A DNA stretch of 64,000 bases from Nibricoccus aquaticus (GTDB lineage: Bacteria > Verrucomicrobiota > Verrucomicrobiia > Opitutales > Opitutaceae): NCBI RefSeq assembly GCF_002310495.1, contig NZ_CP023344.1:2294001-2358000 (forward strand), read 5' to 3'. The translations under genes were made by a program, and so were the position numbers. A model generated the notes under the pieces. That model had not been told where the DNA came from, did no database searches, and worked only from the letters and a program-made list of their open reading frames with translations. Shown here piece by piece: positions 1 through 8,068 of the stretch. Every line of letters begins with the position of its first letter. Position 1 is the stretch's first letter.

Positions 1-1170
1 GGGGCGTTTGCCGATGAGGCCTTCGAGGCCGAGGTGTTGGACGCGCTTCATGAGCGCGGGGAGTTTTCCTGTGAGCGATGCAGAGTAACGGATCGCGGCG
101 GGCGGTTTGCGCAGGAGTTTTTCGAGGGCGGCTTTGCGCTCGGTGAGCGGCTGGTTGAGGAGGCTTTGGCCGTCGAGCTGGAGGAGATCGAACACGTAGA
201 AGTAGAGAGGCGGGCGCTCGCCGTCTTCGAGGCCTTGGAGGAGCTGGAATGAGGATAGGCCTTTTTTGTTCAGGGCGACGATTTCGCCGTCGAGGATCGC
301 GTCATCAATGGCGAGTTCAGCCATGGCGTCGGCGATCTCAGGGAATTTTTCGGCGAAGTCTTTTTCGTTTCGAGAGAGGAGGTGGACGGAGTCGCCGTGT
401 TTGAAGGCGAGGGCGCGGAAGCCGTCGAATTTGATTTCGTAGAGCCATTCGCCGCTGCGTTCGGGCTCGTCGACGAGGAGCGCCTGCATGGGGGCGATGA
501 ATTTCGGGGCGGGGCCGCTTTTGCGTTTCGGTTTCGTGGGCTCGGTCTTCCTGGCCTCCGGTTTTGCGGCGAGTTTTTGAAGACGAGTTTTTAGCGAGGA
601 GTCGTTGATGGGCTTCGATTCCCAAACGCGATCGCTCTTCGCGAGTTGCGCCATGGATTTTTTCGAGCGGACGGACGTGTCGTCTAGTTTTTTGGAGATC
701 GGTTTGTGATCGTCGCCACCGCGAATGATCAGCCACTCGTCGCTGTCGCGCAGGCGCACGAGGTACCAGGCGCCTTTGAGTTTTTTGCCTTTGAGGGTGA
801 AGTGGAGTTTTCCTTTCTCGAGAGTCTTGAGCGGATGCGGGTCGTCGGTCTCGAAGATGCCTTCGTCCCAGAGCATGACGGTACCGCCGCCGTACTGGCC
901 TTTGGGGATGGTGCCTTCGAAGGCGATGTAGGAAACGGGGTGATCCTCAACGTGAACGGCGAGGCGTTTGTCGCCGTGCGCGAGCGGAAGGCCTTTGGGG
1001 ACGGCCCAGGATTTGAGCGTGCCGCCGAGTTCGAGGCGGAAGTCGTAGTGGAGGCGGGTGGCGTCGTGTTTCTGGATGACGAAGCGGCGGCGATTCTGGC
1101 GGTCGACCTTAGGTGCGGGCTCGGCGGTTTTTTTGAAATTCCGCTTCCGGCGATATTCTTGGAGCGACAT
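1..1170 (-). CDS. ligD: ATP-dependent DNA ligase LigD (partial, runs off left edge)
   Basis: This is the NHEJ end-processing and ligation enzyme that works with Ku. The start is the ATG at 1168-1170, 12 bp after the Ku stop. The 390 visible codons begin with the 3'-phosphoesterase domain (about residues 25-140), marked by RFVIQKHDATRLHYDFRLE and by KSWAVPKGLP. A central linker follows, then the adenylation domain of the ligase. Ligase motif I is KFDGFR, with K247 the expected AMP-accepting lysine. Motif IV (EGLIGKRP) lies exactly at the window edge. The PE-LIG order is as in Pseudomonas LigD, where a polymerase domain follows, but whether one exists here cannot be seen. The gene is truncated only by the window. 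Confidence 0.93.
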   Translation of the reverse strand, partial: MSLQEYRRKRNFKKTAEPAPKVDRQNRRRFVIQKHDATRLHYDFRLELGGTLKSWAVPKGLPLAHGDKRLAVHVEDHPVSYIAFEGTIPKGQYGGGTVMLWDEGIFETDDPHPLKTLEKGKLHFTLKGKKLKGAWYLVRLRDSDEWLIIRGGDDHKPISKKLDDTSVRSKKSMAQLAKSDRVWESKPINDSSLKTRLQKLAAKPEARKTEPTKPKRKSGPAPKFIAPMQALLVDEPERSGEWLYEIKFDGFRALAFKHGDSVHLLSRNEKDFAEKFPEIADAMAELAIDDAILDGEIVALNKKGLSSFQLLQGLEDGERPPLYFYVFDLLQLDGQSLLNQPLTERKAALEKLLRKPPAAIRYSASLTGKLPALMKRVQHLGLEGLIGKRP

Positions 1171-1182
1171 GCGCAGGAAAAA

Positions 1183-2052
1183 TCAGGCGGCCTTTTTGCG
1201 AGGTTTGGCGGATTTCGTCGCCGCTTTGGGTTTGGATTTTTTCGCGCGCGCACTGGCTGACTTCGTCTTGGGCCTTGAATGGGTGGCGGCGATGCTTTCC
1301 TGGAGGACGGCGACGAGATCGATAACGTTGGAGGCGTGCTTCGGTTTCCGTGGGGCGGGTTTCTCGTCTTTGCCGCGGTGTTTGAGTTTTTCTTCGACGA
1401 GTTTTTCCAAAGCTTCGTGGTAGTCGTCGTGGTAGGTTTCGGGGCGCCATTTGCTGCTCATGCTCGTGATGAGATTTTGCGCCATGGTGAGTTCCTTAGC
1501 GCCGACCTTTTGGGCTTTGGGGGCTTTGAATTCATCGGCATCGAGCAGCTCGTCGGGGAAGTGCATGAGCTCGAGCATGAGGCCTTTTTCCTGGGGCTTC
1601 ACGGCGGCGAGGTGCTGGCGGGTTTTAATGACGACTTTGGCGATGCCGATTTTGCCTTCGGCAACGAGGGCTTCGCGGAGGAGCGCGTAGGCTTTGTCAC
1701 CGCCTTTCGCGACCTCCATGTAGTACGGTTTGTAGAAGAGGAGCGGGTTAACGTCTTTGATCGCGACGAAGTTGATGATGTCGACGGTCTGTGCGGCCTC
1801 GACGTCGACGCGGTTGAAGTCCTCATCTTTGAGGATGACGAATTTGCCTTTGTCGTACTCGTAGCCCTTCACGATCTGGTCCCACGGGACTTCCTTGCCG
1901 TCGGCTGCGGCGACGCGTTTGTAGTTAACGGGGCTGTGATCGGAGGAGCGGAGGAGGCGGAATTTCAGCTCTTCGCGGCGCATGGCGGGGAAGAGGGAAA
2001 CAGGGATGCTGACGAGGCCGAAGCTGATGGTGCCTTTCCAGATTGCGCGCAT
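1183..2052 (-). CDS. ku: Non-homologous end-joining protein Ku
   Basis: Bacterial Ku homodimer subunit. It threads onto DNA double-strand ends and recruits LigD. The protein has 289 residues and opens with MRAIWKGTISFGLVSIPV, the family's near-invariant N-terminus, followed by the beta-barrel core (LKFRLL, a DGKEVPWDQIVKGYEYDKGK-type segment, DFNRVDVEAAQTVDI). The last 35 residues are a Lys/Ala/Ser-rich tail. Such basic extensions in bacterial Ku contribute to DNA binding and end bridging. LigD follows in the same direction after 12 bp, so the two are almost surely co-transcribed. The length matches the usual 260-300 residues. Confidence 0.97.
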   Translation of the reverse strand: MRAIWKGTISFGLVSIPVSLFPAMRREELKFRLLRSSDHSPVNYKRVAAADGKEVPWDQIVKGYEYDKGKFVILKDEDFNRVDVEAAQTVDIINFVAIKDVNPLLFYKPYYMEVAKGGDKAYALLREALVAEGKIGIAKVVIKTRQHLAAVKPQEKGLMLELMHFPDELLDADEFKAPKAQKVGAKELTMAQNLITSMSSKWRPETYHDDYHEALEKLVEEKLKHRGKDEKPAPRKPKHASNVIDLVAVLQESIAATHSRPKTKSASARAKKSKPKAATKSAKPRKKAA

Positions 2053-2145
2053 GGCCGAAAGGTAGGCCAGGGAAGCACTGCAATCTATCGGTTGCCGCTC
2101 CCTTTTGGTTACCGGGTGGTTCCCGGGGTGGGTGAGGGAGGGGAT

Positions 2146-2481
2146 TCAGGGGCGGAGTTTCGCTTCCAGAGAATCCATCGTGTTGTGGAAGGATTTTTCG
2201 AGATCGATGCCGTGGGCGTCAGCGAGGACGAGGATGCTCCAGAGGCAGTCGGCCAGTTCGTGGGCGAGGCGGGCGTCGAGGTCGGGCGGGGCTTCGCGGA
2301 GGCCGGCGCGCATCATGAGGAGTTTGTTGAGGGCGCCGACGTCGGCGGAGAAGCCTTGGGCGAGCTGGAGGGGAGTCCAGGTTGGGCGGCCAGCGGCGGT
2401 GTTGTGCGCGTCGAAGGCGGCGCGGATTTCGCGGGCGCGTTGCGTGAGGGGAGCGAGGGGTGAGGCGGGGTCGGTGGGCAT
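2146..2481 (-). CDS. MazG-like nucleotide pyrophosphohydrolase
   Basis: A 111-residue, all-helical protein of the MazG / RS21-C6 (dCTPase-like) superfamily. These enzymes hydrolyse non-canonical or surplus NTPs to NMP and PPi. The key stretch is residues 70-98, with acidic residues in LAHELADCLWSILVLADAHG, which corresponds to the metal-binding ExxD helix of the family. The conserved LQLAQGFSADVGALNKLLM lies before it. The gene ends about 90 bp upstream of Ku on the same strand, so it could share a transcript with the NHEJ genes. Substrate specificity cannot be read from the sequence. Confidence 0.75.
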   Translation of the reverse strand: MPTDPASPLAPLTQRAREIRAAFDAHNTAAGRPTWTPLQLAQGFSADVGALNKLLMMRAGLREAPPDLDARLAHELADCLWSILVLADAHGIDLEKSFHNTMDSLEAKLRP

Positions 2482-2801
2482 GGCGATGAGGGAAGAAGGC
2501 GGAGTTTTTGGACAGGATTAAGAGGATGAAGAGGATTGGAGGGAGGGGTTTTTAACCCGAATGGACGCTCATGGACGCGAATGCCGGAGGACGGATTTTT
2601 TAACCACAGATGGGAGTGGATGGGAATGGATGCGGACGGGCGGACAATGGAGGCACTTGATGAGTGCCGTCCGGGGGAGGAGGACGGGCGGGGTGGCGGG
2701 ATTTTTTGGGAAATGGGTGGAGGCGTGCAACCCGGGGCGTCGCTTGACGTCAGAGCGTGAGGAGTTAATCGCTTTTCACCTCGATCCGATCCGTACCGCC
2801 C
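2482..2801. repeat. Gene-free stretch with 9-bp-period repeats and a hairpin
   Basis: This is 320 bp between divergent genes. It holds three elements. At 2511-2539 there are three near-perfect 9-bp units of the type gacaggatt / aagaggatg / aagaggatt. At 2549-2583 and 2595-2640 there are degenerate units of the type taaccacagatgg / atggacgc, each preceded by a T-run. At 2652-2668 there is a small REP-like hairpin, GGCACT-tgatg-AGTGCC, followed by gtccgg. Similar units recur near 14.8, 17.5, 33.5 and 41.6 kb. No open frame here resembles a gene. The promoter of the 2802 gene should lie near its right end, but no clear -35/-10 pair is visible. Confidence 0.7.
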
Positions 2802-3371
2802 ATGAAATCCACCCCGGCCCGTTTATTTTTTGCAGTGTTGAGTCTTGGTTTGAGCGGCGTAGCGATGGCGAAGATTTCGACGGAGTCGCCGTTCGTGCCG
2901 AAGAACGGGCAGGCGCTGGCGGCGCCGACGGAGAATTCGCCGATCGAGCTGCGGGGGGTGATGCAGACGCGCGAGGGGTTGATGTTCGGGATCTACGAGC
3001 CGGCGTCGCAAAAGGGGACGTGGGTGAAGGCGGACGAGAAGGGGAATGGGTATGTGGTGAAGTCTTTCGATGCGGGGAAATCGTCGGTCTCGATCGAGTA
3101 TCAGGGGCGGGTGCAGACGCTGACTTTGAAGGAGGCGCGGTTTGATGGGACGGTGGCGGCGGTGCCGATGATCGGCGGCGCGCAGACGCGGCCGGCGGGT
3201 AGCGCTCCGGTGGTGGCGGCGAATCCGGCGGAGGAGGCGAAGCGGCTGGAGAATGTGGCGAATGAAGTGCGGCGGCGGCGGGCGGCGCGGCAGGCGGCGA
3301 CAACCACGACGACGCCGGCGGCTCCGACGCAGGGTGTGCCGGCTCCGGCGGTGACGCCAGCGACGCCGTGA
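2802..3371 (+). CDS. Exported protein of unknown function
   Basis: A 189-residue protein not recognised as any known family. Residues 1-23 form a signal peptide (MKST, hydrophobic core LFFAVLSLGLSGVAMA, cleavage after AMA). The mature part begins with a Pro/Ala-rich stretch and then a compact beta-rich segment (about residues 48-120). Its composition (GTWVKADEKGNGYVVKSFD, SVSIEYQGRVQTLTL) resembles small periplasmic or outer-membrane-associated domains. A charged coiled-coil-like segment follows (AEEAKRLENVANEVRRRRAA), and the protein ends in a Thr/Ala/Pro-rich tail. It is a single gene, and the ABC exporter lies about 250 bp downstream. Confidence 0.75.
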   Translation: MKSTPARLFFAVLSLGLSGVAMAKISTESPFVPKNGQALAAPTENSPIELRGVMQTREGLMFGIYEPASQKGTWVKADEKGNGYVVKSFDAGKSSVSIEYQGRVQTLTLKEARFDGTVAAVPMIGGAQTRPAGSAPVVAANPAEEAKRLENVANEVRRRRAARQAATTTTTPAAPTQGVPAPAVTPATP

Positions 3372-3487
3372 GGCTGGGGTGAAGAGGGATGCGGGCTGGG
3401 CTGAAGGGGCGAAGGCGGAAGGAAGTAGGCCGAGGGTGCGAGATGGCTTTATGCCGTTGAAGGTTGGAAGCGGGCCCGGCGTTATGT

Positions 3488-3519
3488 GCGGTGAGGGCAC
3501 CGCGCCTCCATCGGAATAG
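3488..3519. repeat. REP-like hairpin with CTCC/CGG tail
   Basis: A stem GCGGTG / CACCGC with loop AGGG is followed by gcctccatcgg. It sits in the gap between the exported protein and the ABC exporter. It resembles the other hairpins in this window, which end in a pyrimidine-rich tail and CGG, but its tail departs from the CCCTACC consensus. Confidence 0.4.
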
Positions 3520-3577
3520 TTTCCTGTGTCCGGGGTTTCAGGATACGGCGGTGGGACACCGGGGCGGTCTTTGAGGG

Positions 3578-3602
3578 AAAATGAAACGCGTGTTTTCATT
3601 TT
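3578..3602. promoter_or_regulatory. Palindromic operator-like site upstream of the ABC exporter
   Basis: Perfect 9-bp arms, AAAATGAAA and TTTCATTTT, are separated by 7 bp (CGCGTGT). The centre is 38 bp before the exporter start codon. The site is AT-rich inside GC-rich DNA, which fits a dimeric-repressor operator, and TGAAA...TTTCA half-sites are common in LacI-family operators. No cognate regulator is encoded next to it, so its function is inferred. Confidence 0.45.
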
Positions 3603-3627
3603 GAAAAAAAGAGTCAGCGTGAGCGGC

Positions 3628-5538
3628 ATGTCTGTCCCATCGAACACCGAGAGCACGCCGTCGAACTGGCGGTTGGTGGCGCGGATGTTCGGGCTGGCGT
3701 GGCGGTACCGGGCGCGGTGTTTGCAGGTGCTGGGGCTCCAGCTGGTGCTGCTGACGCTGGGGTTGAGCGGGTTGAGCCTGACGGGCGTGGGCATCGATTA
3801 CATCCGCCATGTGCTGAGCGAGCGCGGCGATCTGCCTGCGGAGAAACTGGTGCCGTTTCCGGAGGAGAAATTGGGTTTCGAGCTGCCGCGGGATTGGGAG
3901 CCCATGCGGGTGATCGTGCTCATCGCGGGGATCATCCTGGCGCTGGCGGTGACGCGGGCGTTGCTCAATTACCTGTACACGATGGCGGTGAACAAACTGG
4001 TGCAGCAGGAGATCGTGATCCATCTGCGGGGTGAGATTTATGAGAAGTTGCAGCGGCTGAGCTTCCGGTTTTTCGACGCGAACTCGACGGGGTCGATCAT
4101 CACGCGGGTGACGGGGGATGTGCAGGCGGTGCGGATGTTTGTGGATCAGGTGCTGATCCAGAGTGTGATCATGGTGGTGTCGCTGACGGTGTACGTGATC
4201 TACATGGCGAGCATTCACGCGGGGCTGGCGCTGGCGTGTCTGGCGACGACGCCGGTGTTGTGGCTGATCTCGGGGCTGTTTTCGCGGCGTATCCAGCCGG
4301 CGTATGCGCGGAACCGGGAGTTGATGGACGGGATGGTGCAGAATTTCGCGGAGAGCATCCAGGGCATCCAGGTGACGAAGGGATTTGGGCGGGAGCGGGA
4401 GGATCGGGAGAAGTTTGAGCGGAGCAATCAGGCGGTGCTGGCGCAGCAGAAGCAGATTTTTTGGAGTGTGAGTTTGTTCAGTCCGTCGGTGGGATTTTTG
4501 ACGCGGGTGAACATGATGGTGTTACTCGGTTATGGAGGGTGGCTGGTGGTGCAAGGGCAGCTGGCGCTGGGCACGGGCCTCGTCGTGTTCGCGGGGTTGC
4601 TAGAGCAATTTTCGGGGCAGGTGAATCAGGTGGCGAACATCGTGAACAGTGTGCAGCAGGCGTTGATCGGGGCGCGGCGAGTATTCGAAATTATGGACGC
4701 CGAGGTGGAGGTGAAGAACGCGCCGAATCCGCGGCGCTATCCGAGGCTTCAGGGCGAGGTGCGTTTCGAGAAGGCGTCGTTCTCGTATCGCGGGGTGGAG
4801 TCGGTGGTGCGCGAGGTGGATCTGGTGGTGAAGCCGGGGCAGTGCGTGGCGATTTTGGGCGCGACGGGGGCGGGGAAGAGCGCGTTGATGAGTTTGATCC
4901 CGCGGTTTTTCGATGTGACGGGCGGGCGGTTGCTGATCGACGGCGTGGATGTGCGCGAGCTGCATCTGGACGATTTGCGGCGGAACATCGGGCTGGTTTT
5001 TCAGGAGAGTTTTTTGTTCAGCAACACGGTGGCGGCGAACATCGCGTTCGGGCATCCGGATGCGACGCGCGAGCAGATCGAGAAGGCGGCGAAGATCGCG
5101 GCAGCGCACGACTTCATCACGGCGTTGCCGCAAGGCTATGACACGGTGCTCGGTGAAAGCGGCAGCGGGCTTTCGGGCGGGCAGCGGCAGCGGCTGGCGA
5201 TCGCGCGCGCAGTGTTGCTGGAGCCGGCGATTTTGCTGCTGGACGATCCGACGGCGGCGATCGATGCGGGGACGGAGCACGAGATTTTCGAGGCGCTGGA
5301 CAATGCGATCGCGGGGCGGACGACGTTCATCGTGGCGCACCGGTTGAGCACGCTGAGGCGGGCGGATTTTATCATCGTCATGGAGGCGGGGCGGATCGTG
5401 CAGCAGGGGACGCATGAGGAGTTGTTACGCGTGTCGGGGCCGTACATGCGGGTGGCGGATTTGCAGCTGGTGGATCGCGGGGAGTTGCAGGCCAGCGCGA
5501 AGGTGGCGGCGGGCGCGGGAGGCGCGTCAACGTCATGA
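3628..5538 (+). CDS. ABC exporter half-transporter, subunit with degenerate ATP site
   Basis: A 636-residue type IV (MsbA/BmrCD-like) half-transporter. The first ~340 residues carry the six-helix membrane domain, with the coupling region FRFFDANSTGSIITRVTGDV. The nucleotide-binding domain follows: Walker A GATGAGKS (K417), signature LSGGQRQRLAIARA, and Walker B LLLDDPTAAID. The catalytic glutamate after Walker B is replaced by D540. An Asp here is the hallmark of the degenerate site in heterodimeric exporters such as TM287/288 and BmrCD. The ATG at 3628 is preferred because an upstream in-frame start would put the 3578-3602 palindrome inside the gene. The stop overlaps the next start (ATGA), so the two subunits are translationally coupled. 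The substrate is unknown (drug, lipid or peptide). Confidence 0.92.
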   Translation: MSVPSNTESTPSNWRLVARMFGLAWRYRARCLQVLGLQLVLLTLGLSGLSLTGVGIDYIRHVLSERGDLPAEKLVPFPEEKLGFELPRDWEPMRVIVLIAGIILALAVTRALLNYLYTMAVNKLVQQEIVIHLRGEIYEKLQRLSFRFFDANSTGSIITRVTGDVQAVRMFVDQVLIQSVIMVVSLTVYVIYMASIHAGLALACLATTPVLWLISGLFSRRIQPAYARNRELMDGMVQNFAESIQGIQVTKGFGREREDREKFERSNQAVLAQQKQIFWSVSLFSPSVGFLTRVNMMVLLGYGGWLVVQGQLALGTGLVVFAGLLEQFSGQVNQVANIVNSVQQALIGARRVFEIMDAEVEVKNAPNPRRYPRLQGEVRFEKASFSYRGVESVVREVDLVVKPGQCVAILGATGAGKSALMSLIPRFFDVTGGRLLIDGVDVRELHLDDLRRNIGLVFQESFLFSNTVAANIAFGHPDATREQIEKAAKIAAAHDFITALPQGYDTVLGESGSGLSGGQRQRLAIARAVLLEPAILLLDDPTAAIDAGTEHEIFEALDNAIAGRTTFIVAHRLSTLRRADFIIVMEAGRIVQQGTHEELLRVSGPYMRVADLQLVDRGELQASAKVAAGAGGASTS

Positions 5539-7430
5539 GGACGCCGACGCCAGAGCCCGCACAGGCGCCGCCGGGGCGGCCGCTTTCGCTCGTGCAGCGG
5601 ATGCGCGACGAGGAGGAGGATGAGCCGCAGTTCAAGCCGCTGAGCTGGGGGCTGATCCGGCGGCTTTTTGGATACATGCGTGTCCATGCGCGGAAGCGGA
5701 ATGTGCTCATCGCGCTGACCGTGCTGCGCGCGGCGCAGTTGCCCGGGCTGGTGTGGCTGGGGAGCAAGATCATCGCGGGGCCGATCGCGAATCATCAGCT
5801 GGAGCTCATCTGGTGGGGCGTGGGCGCGTATGCGGTGCTGGCGGTGCTGACGGACGGTTTTTTTCATTTCCGGCAGCGGTTCGCGCTGGAGCTGGGCGAG
5901 GCGGTGGTGAACCGGCTGCGAAGCGAGGTGTTCGCGCATGTGCAACGGATGCCGATGGGATTTTTCCATCGGATGAAGCTGGGGCGGATCATCGGGCGGA
6001 TGACCTCGGACGTGGAGACGATCCGCACGGCGATCCAGGATGTGTTTTTCGTGAGCATCGTGCAGATCGGGCAGATGGCGTTTGCGGCGGTCGTCATGGC
6101 GCTGACCGACTGGGTGCTGTTTCTGGTGGTGGTGGGGATGGCGCCGGTGTTGTGGGCGATCAACCGACACTTCCGGGCGAAGCTGAGCCGGAATTCGCGG
6201 GCGGCGCAGGAAAGTTTCACGCGGGTGACGGCGACGCTCGCGGAGTCGGTGAACGGAATTCGCGTGACGCAGGGCTTCGTGCGGCAGGAGACGAACGCGG
6301 GGCTGTTTCGCGGGCTGCTGGCGGATCACTCGAAGTACAACGTGGCGCTGGCGCGGACGTCGGCGGTGTTGATCCCGCTGCTGGAGTTGAACAGCCAGTT
6401 TTTCGTTTCGATCCTGCTGGTGCTGGGCGGCTGGCAGGTGCTGTCGGGCGGGACGGACGTGAGCGTGTTGATCGAATTTTTCCTGTTCGCGAACCAGTTC
6501 TTCGCGCCGCTGCAGGTGCTGGGGAACCAGTACAACCAGGCGCTGGTGGCGATGGCCAGCGCGGAGCGTGTATTCAATTTATTAGACACGAAGCCGGAGT
6601 GGGAAGATGCGCCGGATGCGGTGGAGCTGGCGGACCCGCGACGGCGCGCGGCGGGCGGAAAGGCTGGAGTGACCTCGATGTCGCCGGGAGCGCGGGTGGA
6701 GTTTCGCGGGGTGTCGTTCGCGTACGACAAGGGGAGGCCGGTGTTGCATGACGTGTCGTTCGTCGCGGAGCCTGGGCGGACTGTGGCGCTGGTGGGGCAC
6801 ACGGGGAGCGGGAAGAGCTCGATCATCAATCTGGCGGCGAAGTTCTATCTGCCAACGGAGGGCGAGGTGCTGATCGACGGGCAGGAGATCCGCGCGCTGA
6901 CGAGTCACTCGTTGCACGCGCAGATGGGGATGGTGCAGCAGCAAAATTTCCTCTTCAGCGGGACGGTGCTGGAGAACATACGGCTGGGGCGGCCGGAGGC
7001 ATCGGACGAGGAGGTGCGCACGGCGGCGGCGAAGCTGGATTGCCTGGATCTGCTGGAGGCTCTGCCGGACGGATTTCACACGCAAGTGGGCGAGAAGGGC
7101 GGCGGGATCTCGGCGGGGCAGCGGCAGCTGGTGTGTTTCGCGCGGGCGCTGCTGGCAGACCCACGTATTCTGATTCTGGATGAGGCGACGAGTGCGATCG
7201 ACGCGCTTACCGAGGCGCGGTTGCATCGGGCGCTGGCGGAGCTGGTGCGGGGGCGGACGAGCTTCGTGGTGGCGCACCGGCTGAGCACGATCCGTCATGC
7301 GGATCTGGTGCTGGTGCTCGACGGCGGGCGCGTGGTGGAGCGCGGCACGCACGCATCGCTCGTGTCGCAGAATGGCCGATACGCGGAGCTGCACCGGCAG
7401 TTTGCGCAGGCGGATGAGCGGGTTCGCTGA
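5535..7430 (+). CDS. ABC exporter half-transporter, subunit with canonical Walker B
   Basis: The 631-residue partner of the preceding half-transporter. It has six membrane helices (about residues 55-340) with the conserved MGFFHRMKLGRIIGRMTSDV segment, then an ATPase domain. Walker A is GHTGSGKSS and Walker B is ILILDEATSAID, with the catalytic E550 intact. The signature motif is ISAGQ (residues 525-529) instead of LSGGQ. In heterodimeric exporters the degenerate site is built from the Asp-type Walker B of one subunit and the altered signature of the other, which is exactly the combination seen in this pair. One site should therefore hydrolyse ATP while the other mainly binds it. The start overlaps the upstream stop by 4 nt. 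Confidence 0.93.
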   Translation: MRTPTPEPAQAPPGRPLSLVQRMRDEEEDEPQFKPLSWGLIRRLFGYMRVHARKRNVLIALTVLRAAQLPGLVWLGSKIIAGPIANHQLELIWWGVGAYAVLAVLTDGFFHFRQRFALELGEAVVNRLRSEVFAHVQRMPMGFFHRMKLGRIIGRMTSDVETIRTAIQDVFFVSIVQIGQMAFAAVVMALTDWVLFLVVVGMAPVLWAINRHFRAKLSRNSRAAQESFTRVTATLAESVNGIRVTQGFVRQETNAGLFRGLLADHSKYNVALARTSAVLIPLLELNSQFFVSILLVLGGWQVLSGGTDVSVLIEFFLFANQFFAPLQVLGNQYNQALVAMASAERVFNLLDTKPEWEDAPDAVELADPRRRAAGGKAGVTSMSPGARVEFRGVSFAYDKGRPVLHDVSFVAEPGRTVALVGHTGSGKSSIINLAAKFYLPTEGEVLIDGQEIRALTSHSLHAQMGMVQQQNFLFSGTVLENIRLGRPEASDEEVRTAAAKLDCLDLLEALPDGFHTQVGEKGGGISAGQRQLVCFARALLADPRILILDEATSAIDALTEARLHRALAELVRGRTSFVVAHRLSTIRHADLVLVLDGGRVVERGTHASLVSQNGRYAELHRQFAQADERVR

Positions 7431-7457
7431 AGGCGGTCAAGAGGCGATTTTACCTCT

Positions 7458-7475
7458 GAGAAATCGCGATTTCTC
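7458..7475. promoter_or_regulatory. Perfect 18-bp palindrome
   Basis: GAGAAATCGCGATTTCTC is exactly self-complementary and has no loop. That suits a protein-binding operator better than a terminator, and no T-run follows. It lies 27 bp after the exporter operon and 53 bp before the SWIB gene. An AT-rich stretch that could hold the SWIB promoter (taaataaacattgcattc) follows immediately. Confidence 0.4.
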
Positions 7476-7528
7476 CTCCTAAATAAACATTGCATTCAAG
7501 TGACGACGGCCTAGACCCGCATTCCGCT

Positions 7529-7801
7529 ATGGCAAAAAAATCCGCTCGTAAACCCAACGCTGCATTCATGAAACCGGTTCAGCCTAACGCGACCCTCGCG
7601 GCCGTTGTTGGTGCAAAACCCCTGCCCCGTACAGAGCTTACCAAGAAGCTCTGGGACTACATCAAGAAGAACGGCCTTCAGGACAAGAAGGTGAAGACCC
7701 AGATCAACGCCGACGACAAACTCAAGGCTGTGTTCAACGGCAAGAAGTCGGTCAGCATGTTCGAGATGACCAAGCTCGTTTCCGGTCACATCGAGAAGTA
7801 A
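7529..7801 (+). CDS. SWIB/MDM2 domain protein
   Basis: A 90-residue protein of which nearly all is a SWIB/MDM2 domain (about residues 28-88): PLPRTELTKKLWDYIKKNGL, then a KTQINADDKLKAVF-type segment, then SVSMFEMTKLVSGHI. The N-terminus is Lys/Ala/Pro-rich. Stand-alone SWIB proteins occur in Chlamydiae and Verrucomicrobia and are thought to be chromatin-like or DNA-topology factors. The molecular role is not established. The ATG at 7529 (MAKKSARK) is chosen over an upstream in-frame ATG because similarity starts there. C-ending codons (ctc, atc, aag) dominate, unlike in neighbouring genes, which suggests high expression. A strong terminator follows. Confidence 0.9.
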   Translation: MAKKSARKPNAAFMKPVQPNATLAAVVGAKPLPRTELTKKLWDYIKKNGLQDKKVKTQINADDKLKAVFNGKKSVSMFEMTKLVSGHIEK

Positions 7802-7823
7802 GAGACCCCGCAATTCCTTTCAT

Positions 7824-7864
7824 AAAGCCGCCACCGGTTCACACCGGTGGCGGCTTTATTTTTT
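7824..7864 (+). terminator. Rho-independent terminator after the SWIB gene
   Basis: A perfect 15-bp stem (AAAGCCGCCACCGGT paired with its complement) with loop TCAC is followed by a T-rich tail, tattttttgg. It starts 23 bp after the SWIB stop codon. Confidence 0.92.
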
Positions 7865-8068
7865 GGTGAAGGCGGAGGGATGAGGAGAGCGGTGCAAGCG
7901 GAGTGCGGAGGACGGGGAGAGGTTGATAAAGTGGGTGTGGGCGGGCTGTGAATTTCCCGTGAGATTGCGTCTGGAGGCGGTGGCGGAGTGGTCGGCGGCG
8001 TGTTCCGCGTTGCCAGCGAGGCGGGCGGGGGATTGGGTTGCAACTATTCGCAACACTCAAAGCCGCTG

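Noticed and set aside
2511-2640. Repeats at 2.5 kb considered as a CRISPR array
   Set aside because: Units are 9 bp and contiguous, with no spacer-repeat alternation, and no cas genes are present.
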